64,000 bases of DNA, from contig NZ_CP042652.1 of NCBI RefSeq assembly GCF_013177675.1, positions 2,108,001 to 2,172,000 of the forward strand, given 5' to 3'. The notes beneath the pieces were generated by a model that had not been told where the DNA came from, made no database searches, and saw nothing but the letters and a program-made list of their open reading frames with translations. The position numbers were made by a program, and so were the translations under genes. This DNA is from Arcobacter acticola. Lineage in GTDB: Bacteria > Campylobacterota > Campylobacteria > Campylobacterales > Arcobacteraceae. Position 1 is the first letter of the stretch, and each line of letters begins with the position of its first letter. Below, piece by piece: positions 9,827 to 20,297 of this stretch.

Positions 9827-9912
9827 ATAATTTTTCTTCTTAAAAGCTATTATCAATTAACTAATAATAAAAGATGTGATATACTTCTAAAAAATTTTAC
9901 AGAAGGAAAGAT

Positions 9913-10587
9913 ATGAGTGATTATTCAAAACTAGAAAAGTGTTTGGATTATCAGTTTAAAAATAAAGATCTGATAATCGAAGCACTTACACACAAAAGTT
10001 ATAAAAAACCTTACAATAACGAAAGACTAGAATTTCTAGGAGATGCTGTTTTAAATTTAATTGTTGGCGAGTTTTTATTTACTAAATTCAATAAATCAAA
10101 TGAAGGTGAATTATCAAAAATAAGAGCCTCGCTTGTGAATGAAACTGGATTTACTAGACTTGCAAATGAGATAAAACTAGGTGATTATATTTATATTTCA
10201 ACTGCAGAAGAAAGAAATAAAGGAAGAACAAAAGCTTCTATTTTATCAGATGCTTTTGAAGCTATTATGGGAGCTATTTATTTAGAAGCTGGTCTTGAAA
10301 CATTAAAACCTATTATTTTAGATTTATTAGAAAGATCTTATGACAAAATAAATTTAGATGTTTTATTTAGTGATTATAAAACAGCACTGCAAGAAATAAC
10401 ACAAGCACAATTTGCTTCAATACCTGAATATAAAATAGAAGGTTCATATGGACCTGACCATAAAAAAGAGTTTGAAGTTTCAATTTGGATTGATGGCGAA
10501 AAATATGGAAGTGCAAATGGTAAAAGTAAAAAACTAGCTCAGCAAGCAGCAGCTAAAATCGCAATAGAAAAACTAAAAGGAGAGTAA
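9913..10587 (+). CDS. rnc: ribonuclease III
   Basis: Cuts double-stranded RNA, including rRNA precursors. In the 224-residue protein the catalytic signature [12 protein letters not shown] lies at residues 36-47 and the second acidic cluster is in [15 protein letters not shown] double-stranded RNA binding domain occupies about residues 150-222, ending in [28 protein letters not shown] lies just upstream of the ATG. The gene is two bases from aroC, so the two are translated from one message. Confidence 0.97.
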   Translation: MSDYSKLEKCLDYQFKNKDLIIEALTHKSYKKPYNNERLEFLGDAVLNLIVGEFLFTKFNKSNEGELSKIRASLVNETGFTRLANEIKLGDYIYISTAEERNKGRTKASILSDAFEAIMGAIYLEAGLETLKPIILDLLERSYDKINLDVLFSDYKTALQEITQAQFASIPEYKIEGSYGPDHKKEFEVSIWIDGEKYGSANGKSKKLAQQAAAKIAIEKLKGE

Positions 10588-10589
10588 AT

Positions 10590-11663
10590 ATGAATACATT
10601 TGGTCACAGATTTAGATTTACAACTTTTGGTGAGTCACATGGAAAAGCTCTTGGATGTATTGTTGATGGAGTTCCAGCTGGAATTAAAATTGATGAAGAA
10701 TTTATTCAAAATGAAATGAATAGAAGAAAACCAGGGCAAAATAAATTTGCAACAGCAAGAAAAGAAGGTGATGTAGTAGAAATACTTTCAGGAGTATTTG
10801 AAGGAATTACTACAGGAACTCCTATATCTATGGTTATTTTTAATGAAAATCAAAAAAGTAGTGACTACTCAAATGTAAAAGACTTATTTAGGCCAGGTCA
10901 TGCTGACTTTACTTACTTTAATAAATATGGAACAAGAGATTATAGAGGTGGAGGAAGATCAAGTGCTAGAGAAACAGCGTGCAGAGTTGCAGCTGGATCT
11001 ATTGCAAAACTAATGCTTCTTGAGCTTGGAATAAAAGTTCAAAGTGGTATTTGTGAAATTGATGGAATAAAAGCAGAAAATTATGATTTCTCAAAAGTTA
11101 GTGAATCTGAAATTTTTGCTTTGGATAAAGAAGTAGAACAAGCACAAAAAAATGCTATTTTAGAAGCTAAAAACTCTCACAATAGTGTTGGAGGGGTTGC
11201 TTTAATAAATGTATCAAATGTTCCTATTGGTCTTGGTGAACCATTATATTTTAAACTTGATTCTCAAATAGCAAATGCAATGATGGGAATAAATGCAGTT
11301 AAAGCTGTAGAAATTGGTGATGGAATGCTATCATCAAAAGTAAAAGGTTATGACAATAATGACCAAATTAGAGCCAAGGGATTTAAAACAAATCATAGTG
11401 GTGGAATGTTAGGTGGAATTTCAAATGGTGATGATATAAATGTAAAAGTTTACTTTAAATCAACTCCATCAATTTTTATAGAACAAGAAACAGTTGATAT
11501 TTATAATAATGAAGTTGAGTGTAAATTAAAAGGAAGACACGATCCTTGTGTTGCAGTTAGAGGAAGTGTTGTTGCTGAATCTATGATGGCTTTAGTTCTA
11601 GCCGATATGGCACTACTTAATATGTCTTCAAAAATGGAAAATGTTAAAAAAGTTTATAGCTAG
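10590..11663 (+). CDS. aroC: chorismate synthase
   Basis: Last step of the shikimate pathway, converting EPSP to chorismate with reduced FMN. The 357 residues carry all three family signatures: [18 protein letters not shown] near the N-terminus, [12 protein letters not shown] in the middle and the C-terminal RGRHDPC-like segment ([12 protein letters not shown]). It sits two bases after rnc, and its 3' end overlaps the next gene by 23 bp. Confidence 0.97.
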   Translation: MNTFGHRFRFTTFGESHGKALGCIVDGVPAGIKIDEEFIQNEMNRRKPGQNKFATARKEGDVVEILSGVFEGITTGTPISMVIFNENQKSSDYSNVKDLFRPGHADFTYFNKYGTRDYRGGGRSSARETACRVAAGSIAKLMLLELGIKVQSGICEIDGIKAENYDFSKVSESEIFALDKEVEQAQKNAILEAKNSHNSVGGVALINVSNVPIGLGEPLYFKLDSQIANAMMGINAVKAVEIGDGMLSSKVKGYDNNDQIRAKGFKTNHSGGMLGGISNGDDINVKVYFKSTPSIFIEQETVDIYNNEVECKLKGRHDPCVAVRGSVVAESMMALVLADMALLNMSSKMENVKKVYS

Positions 11664-12414
11664 TCTTTTATTAATTGTAAATCCTCAGAATATAGAACTT
11701 TTTGCAAGTAATCAAGATGAACAAAATCTTACAAAACTTGCAAAAGCCTACCCTACTTTTATAAAAACAACTTCAAATAATAAGCTAATTTTCACAGATA
11801 ATGATCAAATGAAATATAGTGATTTCATAGAAAATAAAACATATGAAGAGATACTGAATAATCCATCATTAAAAGATCAAATGAGTATGAAGTATATAAA
11901 AATAGATGAAAATCTAAATTATATACCTTCCCAAAATGAAGATGCAGGAAGAATTAGATATGAGCCATTTTTCAAAAAAATGTATGGTTCAAATCCCAAA
12001 GAAATAAAAAAAAATCTTACAAAAATAATCTGGCTTCCAAAAAGCTCTAAGAAAACTCTTTTAGTTACTACAATAAATGACGTAGATAAAAAACTTAAAG
12101 CCATATCAGATGAATTAGAGCTATTGCCAAAGGAACTTAAATCATATGTTAATAATCCAGCAGGAGCAACTAATTACAGAAAAATTAGTAATACAAACAG
12201 ATTAAGTGCCCATAGTTTTGGAATAGCAATTGATATAAATGTAAAAAATTCTGATTATTGGCAATGGCATAAGAAAAAGGATAATCTTAACTACAAAAAT
12301 AAAATACCTTTAGAAATAGTAAGAATATTTGAAAAACATGGATTTATTTGGGGAGGCAGATGGTATCACTATGATACCATGCATTTTGAATATAGACCTG
12401 AATTATTGAATTAA
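11641..12414 (+). CDS. M15-family peptidase (peptidoglycan D,D/L,D-peptidase type)
   Basis: A 257-residue exported peptidase likely to cut peptidoglycan stem peptides. A short hydrophobic signal segment lies at about residues 4-22. The C-terminal catalytic domain has the M15 zinc and catalytic motifs [13 protein letters not shown] (His191, Asp198) and [17 protein letters not shown] (His248). Residues 25-130 have no clear family. The start codon lies inside the aroC end (23-bp overlap), so translation is probably coupled. Exact specificity (carboxypeptidase or endopeptidase) cannot be told. Confidence 0.8.
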   Translation: MLKKFIASLLLIVNPQNIELFASNQDEQNLTKLAKAYPTFIKTTSNNKLIFTDNDQMKYSDFIENKTYEEILNNPSLKDQMSMKYIKIDENLNYIPSQNEDAGRIRYEPFFKKMYGSNPKEIKKNLTKIIWLPKSSKKTLLVTTINDVDKKLKAISDELELLPKELKSYVNNPAGATNYRKISNTNRLSAHSFGIAIDINVKNSDYWQWHKKKDNLNYKNKIPLEIVRIFEKHGFIWGGRWYHYDTMHFEYRPELLN

Positions 12415-12452
12415 AGAATCATTTAAACTTATTTGTATATAATTACATCACT

Positions 12453-12484
12453 AAGCAACTCTTTGGTCAAGGGTTGCTTTTTTT
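12453..12484 (+). terminator. rho-independent terminator after rnc-aroC-peptidase operon
   Basis: AAGCAAC (12453-12459) pairs with GTTGCTT (12473-12479), with partial pairing inside, and is followed by a T run to 12484. It lies about 40 bp past the peptidase stop codon. Confidence 0.8.
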
Positions 12485-12616
12485 ATGCCTATGTTTTACC
12501 TAATCCTATATGCTTCTATTAAATTAATTTAAATATTAAAAGCATAAAGACTGAAATAACTTCAACAATATTAAAATCTTATGGAGAGAAAATCAAGAAA
12601 TAAGTATATAATGATT

Positions 12617-13417
12617 TTATCTCATTACTGCATTAAGCGCAATTTTAGCATTTGGCCATCTATTATTCACATTTAACATAACCATTAAAACATCTTTATT
12701 ATTACTCTTAGCACGTGCAATTAAACAAGCACCCGCTTCATTTGTATAACCTGTTTTAATACCTATGATATAAGGTTCATGGGCTAATAGTTTATTACTA
12801 GAATGAACTACGTATCTAGATTTTGTATTAATCGCATTAAAAGCATATTTTTCAAGCTTAACAATAGAATTAAAAGTTTTATTTTTTATTGCATATTCTG
12901 TTAATTTTAGTAAGTCACTAGCAGTACTTGCATGATTTCCAATATCAAAACCACAAGGATTTGTAAAATTAGTATTTTTCATTCCTAATTTTTTTGCTTT
13001 TACATTCATCATAGAAACAAATTTTTGTTTATTTCCATTTCCTAAATAAATAGCAATTGAATTAGCAGCATCATTTGCTGATTTAATCATTGCGGCATGA
13101 ACTAAATCTTTTAAGTAAAACTTTTCACCAACCTTGAAGTTTGAAATAGTTGGTTCTACTTTTTTCATTTCAGCAGTAATAGTTACAACATTATTCATCT
13201 TTCCACTTTCAATAGCAAGTATAGCTGTCATAATTTTTGTTAAACTAGCTGGTCTTAAAATTTGATTTTCATCTTTTGAAAAAATCAATTTTTTTTGCCC
13301 TAAATCTTTTACTATTATTGAATCAAAATCTTTTTGAATTTTTTGAAACACCTTTGTGTCACTAGTAAGTGCCAAAGCTGGCAAGATAAAAAGCATAAAT
13401 ACAAGAAAAATTCTCAT
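12617..13417 (-). CDS. D-alanyl-D-alanine carboxypeptidase (S11 family, low-molecular-mass PBP)
   Basis: Trims the terminal D-Ala from peptidoglycan pentapeptides in the periplasm. The 266-residue protein has a signal peptide (MRIFLVFMLFILPALALT) and the three penicillin-binding motifs: S58-L-T-K61, S113-A-N115 and K221-T-G223. It is shorter than DacA of E. coli and lacks the C-terminal beta domain and amphipathic membrane anchor, so it may be soluble in the periplasm. It is transcribed alone on the minus strand. Confidence 0.9.
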   Translation of the reverse strand: MRIFLVFMLFILPALALTSDTKVFQKIQKDFDSIIVKDLGQKKLIFSKDENQILRPASLTKIMTAILAIESGKMNNVVTITAEMKKVEPTISNFKVGEKFYLKDLVHAAMIKSANDAANSIAIYLGNGNKQKFVSMMNVKAKKLGMKNTNFTNPCGFDIGNHASTASDLLKLTEYAIKNKTFNSIVKLEKYAFNAINTKSRYVVHSSNKLLAHEPYIIGIKTGYTNEAGACLIARAKSNNKDVLMVMLNVNNRWPNAKIALNAVMR

Positions 13418-13522
13418 CAGGTCACCATTTAAAAAGTTATTTATAATACAAGTAAAACCAAAGGTATTTGTAATACATAGATATATTATATCTAATTCAT
13501 AAATTTTTTACCCTTAAATTTG

Positions 13523-14377
13523 TTATTTCAATTCATTTTTTAATTCTTCTAATCTTGCAATTCTATCTTCAGTTGTAGGATGTGTTCTAAATAAACTTCC
13601 TAAAGTTGATTTTAAACCAGAAAAAGGATTGATAATAAACATATGAGCAGTTTGTTCTGTTGCATTATGAATTTGATGTCCGCTTCTAGCATAATTTTCA
13701 AGTTTAACCAATGCACTTTGAAGACCTGCTGGATTTCCTGTCATTCGAGCAGCTCCTTCATCAGCCATATATTCACGGCTTCTGCTTACTGTCATTTGAA
13801 TAATTGAAGCTGCTAATGACAATAATATAGCCATTGCAATCATCATAATTGGATTTGAACCTTGTCTATTATTATTTCCACCAAACATTGCTCCAAACTG
13901 CATCATATTAGCTATCATTGCTATAGCTCCTGCAAACACAGCAGCTATGGTTCCCACTAAAATATCATAATGTTTGATATGTGATAATTCATGGGCAATT
14001 ACACCTTCAAGTTCTTTCTCATTTAACATTTCATATAAACCCATGGTAACAGCAACAGCTGCGTGTTGATGATTTCTTCCTGTTGCAAATGCATTTGGAG
14101 TATGATCAGGTATTAAATAAACTTTAGGCATAGGAAGTCCAGCTTTTTGAGTTAGTCTTTGTGTGATTTTATAAACTGGATGTCTTGAATCCTCAAGTGG
14201 TGTTGCATCATAATGTTTTAATACTTGTTGATCTGAGTAATAATATGCATAAAAATTCATACCACCCGCAAGTAAAAATGCTATTAGCATTCCTGAACTT
14301 CCACCAAATGAATAACCAATAAATACAAAAATAACTGTTAAAAATGTTAATAAAAATACTGTTTTTATTTGTTCCAT
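13523..14377 (-). CDS. htpX: membrane zinc metalloprotease HtpX
   Basis: An M48 protease of the inner membrane that degrades misfolded membrane proteins. The 284 residues have two N-terminal membrane helices, the zinc motif H129-E-L-S-H133 ([11 protein letters not shown]) and a downstream [11 protein letters not shown] segment giving the third zinc ligand. Two further hydrophobic segments lie between these motifs. A GGAGAATTTT ribosome binding region precedes the ATG. Confidence 0.93.
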   Translation of the reverse strand: MEQIKTVFLLTFLTVIFVFIGYSFGGSSGMLIAFLLAGGMNFYAYYYSDQQVLKHYDATPLEDSRHPVYKITQRLTQKAGLPMPKVYLIPDHTPNAFATGRNHQHAAVAVTMGLYEMLNEKELEGVIAHELSHIKHYDILVGTIAAVFAGAIAMIANMMQFGAMFGGNNNRQGSNPIMMIAMAILLSLAASIIQMTVSRSREYMADEGAARMTGNPAGLQSALVKLENYARSGHQIHNATEQTAHMFIINPFSGLKSTLGSLFRTHPTTEDRIARLEELKNELK

Positions 14378-14430
14378 AAAATTCTCCTAATTTTTCTAAT
14401 ACTAGCAAAAAAAAGTTAATAAAAATTAAA

Positions 14431-15345
14431 CTAAATATTATTTAAAATCGATTCTTTTTTATATGGCACCTTTGCGCTTGGAGTATTTTTAGAAGTACTT
14501 TCTAAATGTACATCTTGATCATCAAAGAAAATATCAGCTCCAAAAGCTTTTACAACTTCATACTTATCAACACCACCTAAGAAAAATGCTTCATCAAGTC
14601 TAACATTCCATTGAGAAAGTGTTCTAATCACTCTTTCATGAGCAGGTGAGTTTCTAGCTGTTATAAGTGCTGTTCTTATTGGTGTTTGCTCTTGTGGATA
14701 TTTTGCTTGGATATTTGATATAACACTTAATAACTGCGCAAATGGACCACTATTCATAGGATTTGTTGCATTTTGTTTTTCAAAGGCTAAAAAAGCTTCT
14801 AAGCCTTGTGTCTTATATACTATTTCTGACTCTTCTGAAAATAAAACAGCATCTCCATCAAAAGCAATTTTTACTTGATTTGTATACTCATCAGCTGATT
14901 CTTCATATGGTAAAATTCTAGCTGAGGCAATTCCTTCATTTATTGCATCTTGAACATCCTGTTCATTTGCTGATAAAAATAAATCAACTTTAAATGGTTT
15001 TAAATATTTAGAAATTTCACTTCCTCCACTCCAAGCAGATCGTTGAATATCTAAGTTATATTTTTCTATTGATTTTGTAATTCTTAAACTTGTTGCTGAA
15101 TTATTCCTTGACATAATTATTACTTCAACTTGTTTATCATTTGGAAAATCATCGTTAATTTTTAAAAGATTTTTAACTAATCTAAAAGCAGTACCTTTTT
15201 TTAATTGTGAATCTTCATTTTCAATTTGATATTTATAATATTCATCAAGACCTTTTTCTTCAAAAATTTTATTTTCATCTTCTAGATTAAATAAAGCTCT
15301 TGAAGAGATTGCTATTACTAATTTTTTATTTAAATCATATCCCAA
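14431..15345 (-). CDS. 5'-nucleotidase (cN-I-like, NT5C1 family)
   Basis: A 304-residue soluble protein resembling the cytosolic 5'-nucleotidase I family found in many proteobacteria, which dephosphorylates nucleoside monophosphates. Recognisable segments are LVIAISSRALFNLEDEN at the N-terminus, VEVIIMSRNNSATSLR, the HAD-type IAFDGDAVLFSEESE and the C-terminal FFDDQDVHLES. The HAD-like acidic residues lie in DGD and DDQD. It is 53 bp upstream of htpX on the same strand but probably independent; the divergent neighbour is a SixA-like phosphatase. Confidence 0.75.
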   Translation of the reverse strand: MGYDLNKKLVIAISSRALFNLEDENKIFEEKGLDEYYKYQIENEDSQLKKGTAFRLVKNLLKINDDFPNDKQVEVIIMSRNNSATSLRITKSIEKYNLDIQRSAWSGGSEISKYLKPFKVDLFLSANEQDVQDAINEGIASARILPYEESADEYTNQVKIAFDGDAVLFSEESEIVYKTQGLEAFLAFEKQNATNPMNSGPFAQLLSVISNIQAKYPQEQTPIRTALITARNSPAHERVIRTLSQWNVRLDEAFFLGGVDKYEVVKAFGADIFFDDQDVHLESTSKNTPSAKVPYKKESILNNI

Positions 15346-15491
15346 AATATTATCCTTTATTTTTTATATTATACAAAATCTAGCTATAAACTTACTATGG
15401 TACTAAATTTGAAAATTTGAAAATTTTTTTATAGAAAGAAAAGCCAAATTAATCTAAAATCAAATTATTATTTTTTAAATTAAGAGTCAAA

Positions 15492-15971
15492 ATGAAAAAA
15501 CTTTATATTGTAAGACATACACAAAAAGAAGAAGAATTTACTAAAGATGATTATGATAGAGATCTAAGCCCTGAAGGCTTAGAAAAAGCTAAGTTAATTG
15601 CAGAAAATTTTGCTAAAAAAAATATACCTATTGATTTAATTGTTGCAAGTCCTGCCATTAGAACAAAAAAAACTGCAGAGATATTTGCTGATGCACTAGA
15701 TTATAAAAAATCTATTATGTATAATGAAGTTTTATATATGGCTTTTGTAAATGAGTTATTTGAAACTATCTCTTATACTTTTGATACTGTTGATTCTATG
15801 TTATTAGTGGGACATAATCCATCTTTAACAGCACTTGCAATTACACTAGTTGGATTTAAAGAAAAGTTTGAACAAGGAGCAATTATGCAGATTATTTTTG
15901 ATTGTGATTCATGGATTGATATATCAGTAGAAAATGCAAAATTAGTTTCTTATGAGTTACCTAACATATAA
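15492..15971 (+). CDS. SixA-like histidine phosphatase
   Basis: A 159-residue protein of the histidine phosphatase superfamily. The N-terminal LYIVRHTQKEE carries the phospho-accepting His9 (RHT in place of the usual RHG), and LLVGHNPSLTALA carries the second catalytic His108. It resembles SixA, which removes phosphate from phosphohistidine in phosphorelay or phosphotransfer proteins, but the substrate is not known here. It is the only plus-strand gene in this stretch and ends in a bidirectional hairpin. Confidence 0.75.
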   Translation: MKKLYIVRHTQKEEEFTKDDYDRDLSPEGLEKAKLIAENFAKKNIPIDLIVASPAIRTKKTAEIFADALDYKKSIMYNEVLYMAFVNELFETISYTFDTVDSMLLVGHNPSLTALAITLVGFKEKFEQGAIMQIIFDCDSWIDISVENAKLVSYELPNI

Positions 15972-15995
15972 TAAAATCCTTTTGGATTTTATTAT
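15968..15995. terminator. bidirectional terminator between convergent genes
   Basis: A perfect 12-bp stem ATAATAAAATCC / GGATTTTATTAT with a TTTT loop. It overlaps the stop codon of the SixA-like gene and abuts the stop codon of the secreted-protein gene, and is symmetrical enough to act on both strands. Confidence 0.75.
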
Positions 15996-16418
15996 TTAGT
16001 CTAAGTTTTTATTTAAAAGAACTAGTGAAGCTAAAGATGTTAACTCTTTTATACTCTCTTTTGTAATTTCTGGATTATCACCTAAAACTAAAGAAAATAT
16101 ATCAGTGAAGTTTTGTCTAGCCCAAACTCTCAACTCATCACCTGTTAAGAATTTATCAGTACTTAGAATCTTTCCTTTTTTATTTGTAACTATAACTTTC
16201 GCAGTATCAGTTTTTTCAAAATTTCCTTTTACTCCATCATTATTTTTTATTTGATATGAAACATTTGCTTCATATAATTTACCTTTTACAACCGTTCCAT
16301 TATCAACAATTTTTCGAGGAAATCCTGTCGCTTTAAAAAAACCATCCCATTGATCTGCAAATAAACTTGTCATACCAAAACTTATTATTAATAAAAAAAA
16401 TAAAAAATATTTTTTCAT
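15996..16418 (-). CDS. secreted protein of unknown function
   Basis: A 140-residue protein with a clear Sec signal peptide (about residues 1-21, ending SLFAD). The mature part is mostly beta-strand-like (VKGKLYEANVSYQIK) and ends in a helical tail. I do not recognise the family. It is 31 bp downstream of mnmE on the same strand, so it may be the last gene of the rpmH-mnmE run. Confidence 0.65.
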   Translation of the reverse strand: MKKYFLFFLLIISFGMTSLFADQWDGFFKATGFPRKIVDNGTVVKGKLYEANVSYQIKNNDGVKGNFEKTDTAKVIVTNKKGKILSTDKFLTGDELRVWARQNFTDIFSLVLGDNPEITKESIKELTSLASLVLLNKNLD

Positions 16419-16449
16419 TTATTATTACCCTCTGTAATTATTATATATA

Positions 16450-17790
16450 TTATTTACCTAAGCAAAACTCACCAAACATAACATCTAACATTTGGTCATT
16501 TTCATAAGGTCTTGTAATTGCTGAAATGTGTTCTAACGCTTCACTTATATAATGGGCAAAAAATTCTAACTCTCCACTATTTAAAGGAGTTTTAGATAAA
16601 TCTATATTATAAAGTGTATTTTCAACAGAACTTATTTGTCGTTTAGAAATCAATGTCATTTCATCACTATGTGTATTTGAATCTAAAATATTTTCAACTT
16701 TTTTAATTAATGGACTTATATCCTCTTTTGTTGAAAGTTCAATAAAATCTTTTATATTTGACTTATCAAAATAGTTTTCTAAATCAGATTTATTTAATAC
16801 TTTTATAATCTCTTTATGAGAATTTTCATCTATTAACTCTATTATCTTTTTATCTTCATCATCACAAATTTTACTATTATCAAAAAGTGCAATTACAATA
16901 TCTGCTTCATTTATAGCTTGAATTGATTTTTCAATTCCTATTTTTTCAATCACATCACTTGCATTTCTAATACCTGCTGTGTCTACTATTTTAATAATAT
17001 GAGTTCCTATTTTCACAGATTCTTCAATAGTATCTCTAGTAGTTCCTGCTATATCAGAAATAATAGCTCTATCATAGTTTAGAAGCTTGTTTAAAAGCGA
17101 AGACTTACCAACATTTGGTTTTCCAATGATTGCTACTTTAAAGCCTTCAATCATTCCTTCTCGTCTTTTAGAAGCATCTAAAGTATTTGTTAATTTTACA
17201 ATGATTTTTTCCATTTTACTTTTAATTTGCTCAAAAATATCACTTGGTAAATCATCTTCTGCATAATCAATTGAAACTTCTGTATAAGCTAACATGAAAA
17301 GTAAATCTTCTCTAATATCATTTACAAAAGTTGTAAGCTCACCTTTTAATTGACGTGCTAATAATTTAACAGCATCTTCACTTCTTGCTTCAATTATTTT
17401 AGCAATTGCTTCTGCTTTTGTTAAATCTATCTTATTATTAAAAAATGCTCTTTTTGAAAATTCACCAGGATTAGCAAGTCTAGCACCTTGTTTTAAAACT
17501 TCATCAACAATCATATTTGCTATTGCAAATCCACCATGACATTGAAACTCTATTACATCTTCACCTGTAAATGAAAAAGGAGCTTTAAAGTATAAAACTA
17601 AAGCCTCATCAATAAGATTTTTATTTGTATCATACAAATAAGAAAGTGTAGCAAGTCTTGGTTGAAAAGCGTTTTTTTGAGATATTTTTGAAGCAATTTC
17701 ATGAGCCTTTGGCCCTGAAATTCTAACTATTGAGATAGACCCAATACCATTTGCTGTTGCTATTGCAACAATTGTAGCATCATCAAACAA
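16450..17790 (-). CDS. mnmE: tRNA uridine-5-carboxymethylaminomethyl modification GTPase
   Basis: With MnmG it modifies U34 of tRNAs that read two-box codons. The 446 residues have the N-terminal folate-binding domain (MFDDATIVAIATANGIGSIS), a helical domain split by the G domain (G1 IGKPNVGKSSLLN, DTAGIR as G3, NKSD as G4) and the functional C-terminal CLGK with Cys443. It follows jag by two bases, giving the widely conserved yidC-jag-mnmE order. Confidence 0.96.
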   Translation of the reverse strand: MFDDATIVAIATANGIGSISIVRISGPKAHEIASKISQKNAFQPRLATLSYLYDTNKNLIDEALVLYFKAPFSFTGEDVIEFQCHGGFAIANMIVDEVLKQGARLANPGEFSKRAFFNNKIDLTKAEAIAKIIEARSEDAVKLLARQLKGELTTFVNDIREDLLFMLAYTEVSIDYAEDDLPSDIFEQIKSKMEKIIVKLTNTLDASKRREGMIEGFKVAIIGKPNVGKSSLLNKLLNYDRAIISDIAGTTRDTIEESVKIGTHIIKIVDTAGIRNASDVIEKIGIEKSIQAINEADIVIALFDNSKICDDEDKKIIELIDENSHKEIIKVLNKSDLENYFDKSNIKDFIELSTKEDISPLIKKVENILDSNTHSDEMTLISKRQISSVENTLYNIDLSKTPLNSGELEFFAHYISEALEHISAITRPYENDQMLDVMFGEFCLGK

Positions 17791-17792
17791 GA

Positions 17793-18668
17793 TTATACTT
17801 CTCTTGCTCTGTACTCATTTACAAGTACGTATTTATCACCTCTAACATTTGTTTTTACAGCAACATATTTGTCTGGGAATTCATCTCTTAATTTTTTTAG
17901 TGCAATATGAACTAAAATTCCATCAAGTGGTTTAGTTTTAAAAGTACCTTTTTCTTTGATAATTTCGATTATTGGTTCAAGATAAGTATAAATTGCTTCT
18001 TCTTGGTTTTTCAAAAATTGTGCAACTTCAAGTCTTAACATTAAACCATATTTTTCATTTATCCAGTTGAATAAGATATATGATAAGGCTTTGTATCTAT
18101 ATCCTTCTTTACCAATAAGTAAAGCTGAATCTTCACCTAAAAACTCTACGTATAAAGTTTCTTCATCATAAAACTCTACATTTATTTGATCAATTTTATA
18201 ACAAGTGTCTTGAAATAATAAATTGATTCCAGCTTTTACTTCTTCTAAAATTTTTTCTTTATCTTTTTTAATGACAATTTTTGAAACTTCATTTTGAGAA
18301 GCTTCTTCATTGTAAAAATTATCAAAAATTTTATCTTTTGATTCAACTTTTGGAACTTTAATTAAAGGTTCTTTTTTTTCTTCTTTTCTTGAAAATTTTT
18401 CTTCTTCTGATTTATTTGAGTATTCAATTCTATCAGATACTTCTTCTATTCTAACATCTTTATTTTTGAAACTTTTAGTTTCTTGAACGTATTTCTTGCA
18501 GTTATCTTTGTAACATACTTCAATAATTGCATTTTTCTTTCCAAAACCAAGAAAGCCTTTACTTGGTTGTTGGATAACTTCAATTTCTAATTCTGTAATA
18601 GAACAGTTGAATTCTGCACTTGCTAATTCATATACTTTTTCTAAACAATCTGATTCAAACTTTTTCAT
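17793..18668 (-). CDS. jag: Jag/KhpB-type RNA-binding protein
   Basis: A 291-residue cytoplasmic protein with an N-terminal Jag_N domain (residues 1-55, with the KGFLGFGKKNAIIEV motif), a charged linker of about 90 residues rich in Lys and Glu, a KH-like domain around residues 150-215 (LLIGKEGYRYKALSYI) and a C-terminal R3H-like region (RDEFPDKYVAVKT). The family acts in RNA binding and links to membrane protein insertion. It sits between yidC and mnmE, as in many bacteria. Confidence 0.85.
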   Translation of the reverse strand: MKKFESDCLEKVYELASAEFNCSITELEIEVIQQPSKGFLGFGKKNAIIEVCYKDNCKKYVQETKSFKNKDVRIEEVSDRIEYSNKSEEEKFSRKEEKKEPLIKVPKVESKDKIFDNFYNEEASQNEVSKIVIKKDKEKILEEVKAGINLLFQDTCYKIDQINVEFYDEETLYVEFLGEDSALLIGKEGYRYKALSYILFNWINEKYGLMLRLEVAQFLKNQEEAIYTYLEPIIEIIKEKGTFKTKPLDGILVHIALKKLRDEFPDKYVAVKTNVRGDKYVLVNEYRAREV

Positions 18669-18677
18669 AATAAGTTC

Positions 18678-20297
18678 CTAATTTTTTTCAGCTCTTTTTC
18701 TTTCGAATACACTATTGATATAGTATTGTTGCCCAATTGTAAACAAGTTATTTATAAACCAATATAAAGTAAGACCTGCTGGGAACCATAAGAAGAAGAA
18801 TGTGAAAATAACCGGTAAGAACTGGAATATTTTCTTTTGCATTTCATCTTGCATAGTATTTGGTGTAATTTTTTGTTGAATATACATTGTTGCACCCATT
18901 AAAATAGGTAAAACAAAATACGGATCCATTTCTGCTAAATCGTGTATCCATAACATCCAAGGAGCACCTTTTAATTCAATTGCATTTAATAAAACTCTAT
19001 AGATTGCAAAGAATACAGGAATTTGTAAAATTAATGGTAAACATCCACCCATTGGGTTTGCACCATGTTTTTTATAAAGTTCCATCATATGCATAGATTG
19101 TTTTTGTTTATCATCTTTATATTTAGCTTGAATTTCTTTCATTTTAGGAGCTAAATCTTTTAGTTTTTGCATAGAAACCATTCCTTTGAATGATAAAGGG
19201 AAAAGAACTAATTTAATTAAAATTGTCAAAATAACAATTGTCCAACCCCAGTTTCCAACATAACCTTGAATAAACTGTAATAATAAGAACATTGGTTTTG
19301 CAATAAATGTAAACCAACCATAATCAATTACATCAATTAATTCAGGATTTAAAGCATCTAAATCTCTATGATTTTTTGGTCCAACAAAACCTGAAAAAGT
19401 AATATTACTTCCACCATGAATAAAAGCTTGAGGATTTGATTCTGAATCTGGCATTAAAGAAATACTTAATGATTTCTCAAAATTATAAATAACTGTTGCA
19501 TAATATCTATCAAAATTAGAGATAAATTTTACACCCGTAATATTTTCATTTTTATCTAAATCACCATCTTCGATAGTTTTTAAAGTATTGTCATTTAATT
19601 TTGATATAAATCCATGAACAGCATACATATCAGCTAAAACATTTGGTCTAAATCCATTTGTAATAAAAAATTGTTTATCATTTGTAGCGTTAACACTTAA
19701 GTCATAATGACCATCAGGATAAATAGTGAATTTTTTTGTTAAAACTGTTCCACTTAAAGTTTGAGTTAATACTAACTCTTGAGTACTTGTTGTTGCATCT
19801 ACATTTGATAAACTAGCAACTGCTGGAACTTTAAATGCTTCAGTATTTAAATTTATATCTGCAAATCTAACTTCTAAAGGTCTTAATTGATTTGCTTCAA
19901 ATAGTTTAATTTGACTTGCATTTTCATCTTTATATTTTTCTTCAAGTAATGTAACTTGAGCAATTCTACCTAAAGTATCTATTTCAATAATATTTTTTGC
20001 TGTTTTAATAACAGAAACAATTTGAGAACTAGCAATTGCTTTAGCAGATAAAGCATCAAGCGATTTTGACATATCAATTGGATTACCGTTAACATCTGTT
20101 GATACCATTTGCGTAGATGCATTTACATCAGGTGCTGCATTTTGTTTTTGCACTTGCTCTTGTTTTACAAGGGCTGCTTTAGCTTCTTGTTGCGGTTTTA
20201 AAACTAAAAACTCGTAAGCTATAAAAAATACAAAAACTACTAATGTCATTATTAACATTCGTTTTTGCATACCGTTATTTTGATTCATGTTGTTCAT
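18678..20297 (-). CDS. yidC: membrane protein insertase YidC
   Basis: Inserts and folds inner-membrane proteins alone or with SecYEG. The 539 residues include an N-terminal signal-anchor helix, a large periplasmic beta-rich domain (about residues 60-320) and the conserved five-helix core with GWGWTIVILTILIKLVLFPL and the GCLPLILQIPVFFAIYRVL segment. The Gram-negative architecture is complete. Its ATG lies inside the end of yidD (23-bp overlap). Confidence 0.96.
   Translation of the reverse strand: MNNMNQNNGMQKRMLIMTLVVFVFFIAYEFLVLKPQQEAKAALVKQEQVQKQNAAPDVNASTQMVSTDVNGNPIDMSKSLDALSAKAIASSQIVSVIKTAKNIIEIDTLGRIAQVTLLEEKYKDENASQIKLFEANQLRPLEVRFADINLNTEAFKVPAVASLSNVDATTSTQELVLTQTLSGTVLTKKFTIYPDGHYDLSVNATNDKQFFITNGFRPNVLADMYAVHGFISKLNDNTLKTIEDGDLDKNENITGVKFISNFDRYYATVIYNFEKSLSISLMPDSESNPQAFIHGGSNITFSGFVGPKNHRDLDALNPELIDVIDYGWFTFIAKPMFLLLQFIQGYVGNWGWTIVILTILIKLVLFPLSFKGMVSMQKLKDLAPKMKEIQAKYKDDKQKQSMHMMELYKKHGANPMGGCLPLILQIPVFFAIYRVLLNAIELKGAPWMLWIHDLAEMDPYFVLPILMGATMYIQQKITPNTMQDEMQKKIFQFLPVIFTFFFLWFPAGLTLYWFINNLFTIGQQYYINSVFERKRAEKN

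Noticed and set aside
12617-13417. Naming the S11 carboxypeptidase dacA
   Set aside because: It lacks the C-terminal domain of DacA, and other S11 paralogues may exist, so only the family is given.
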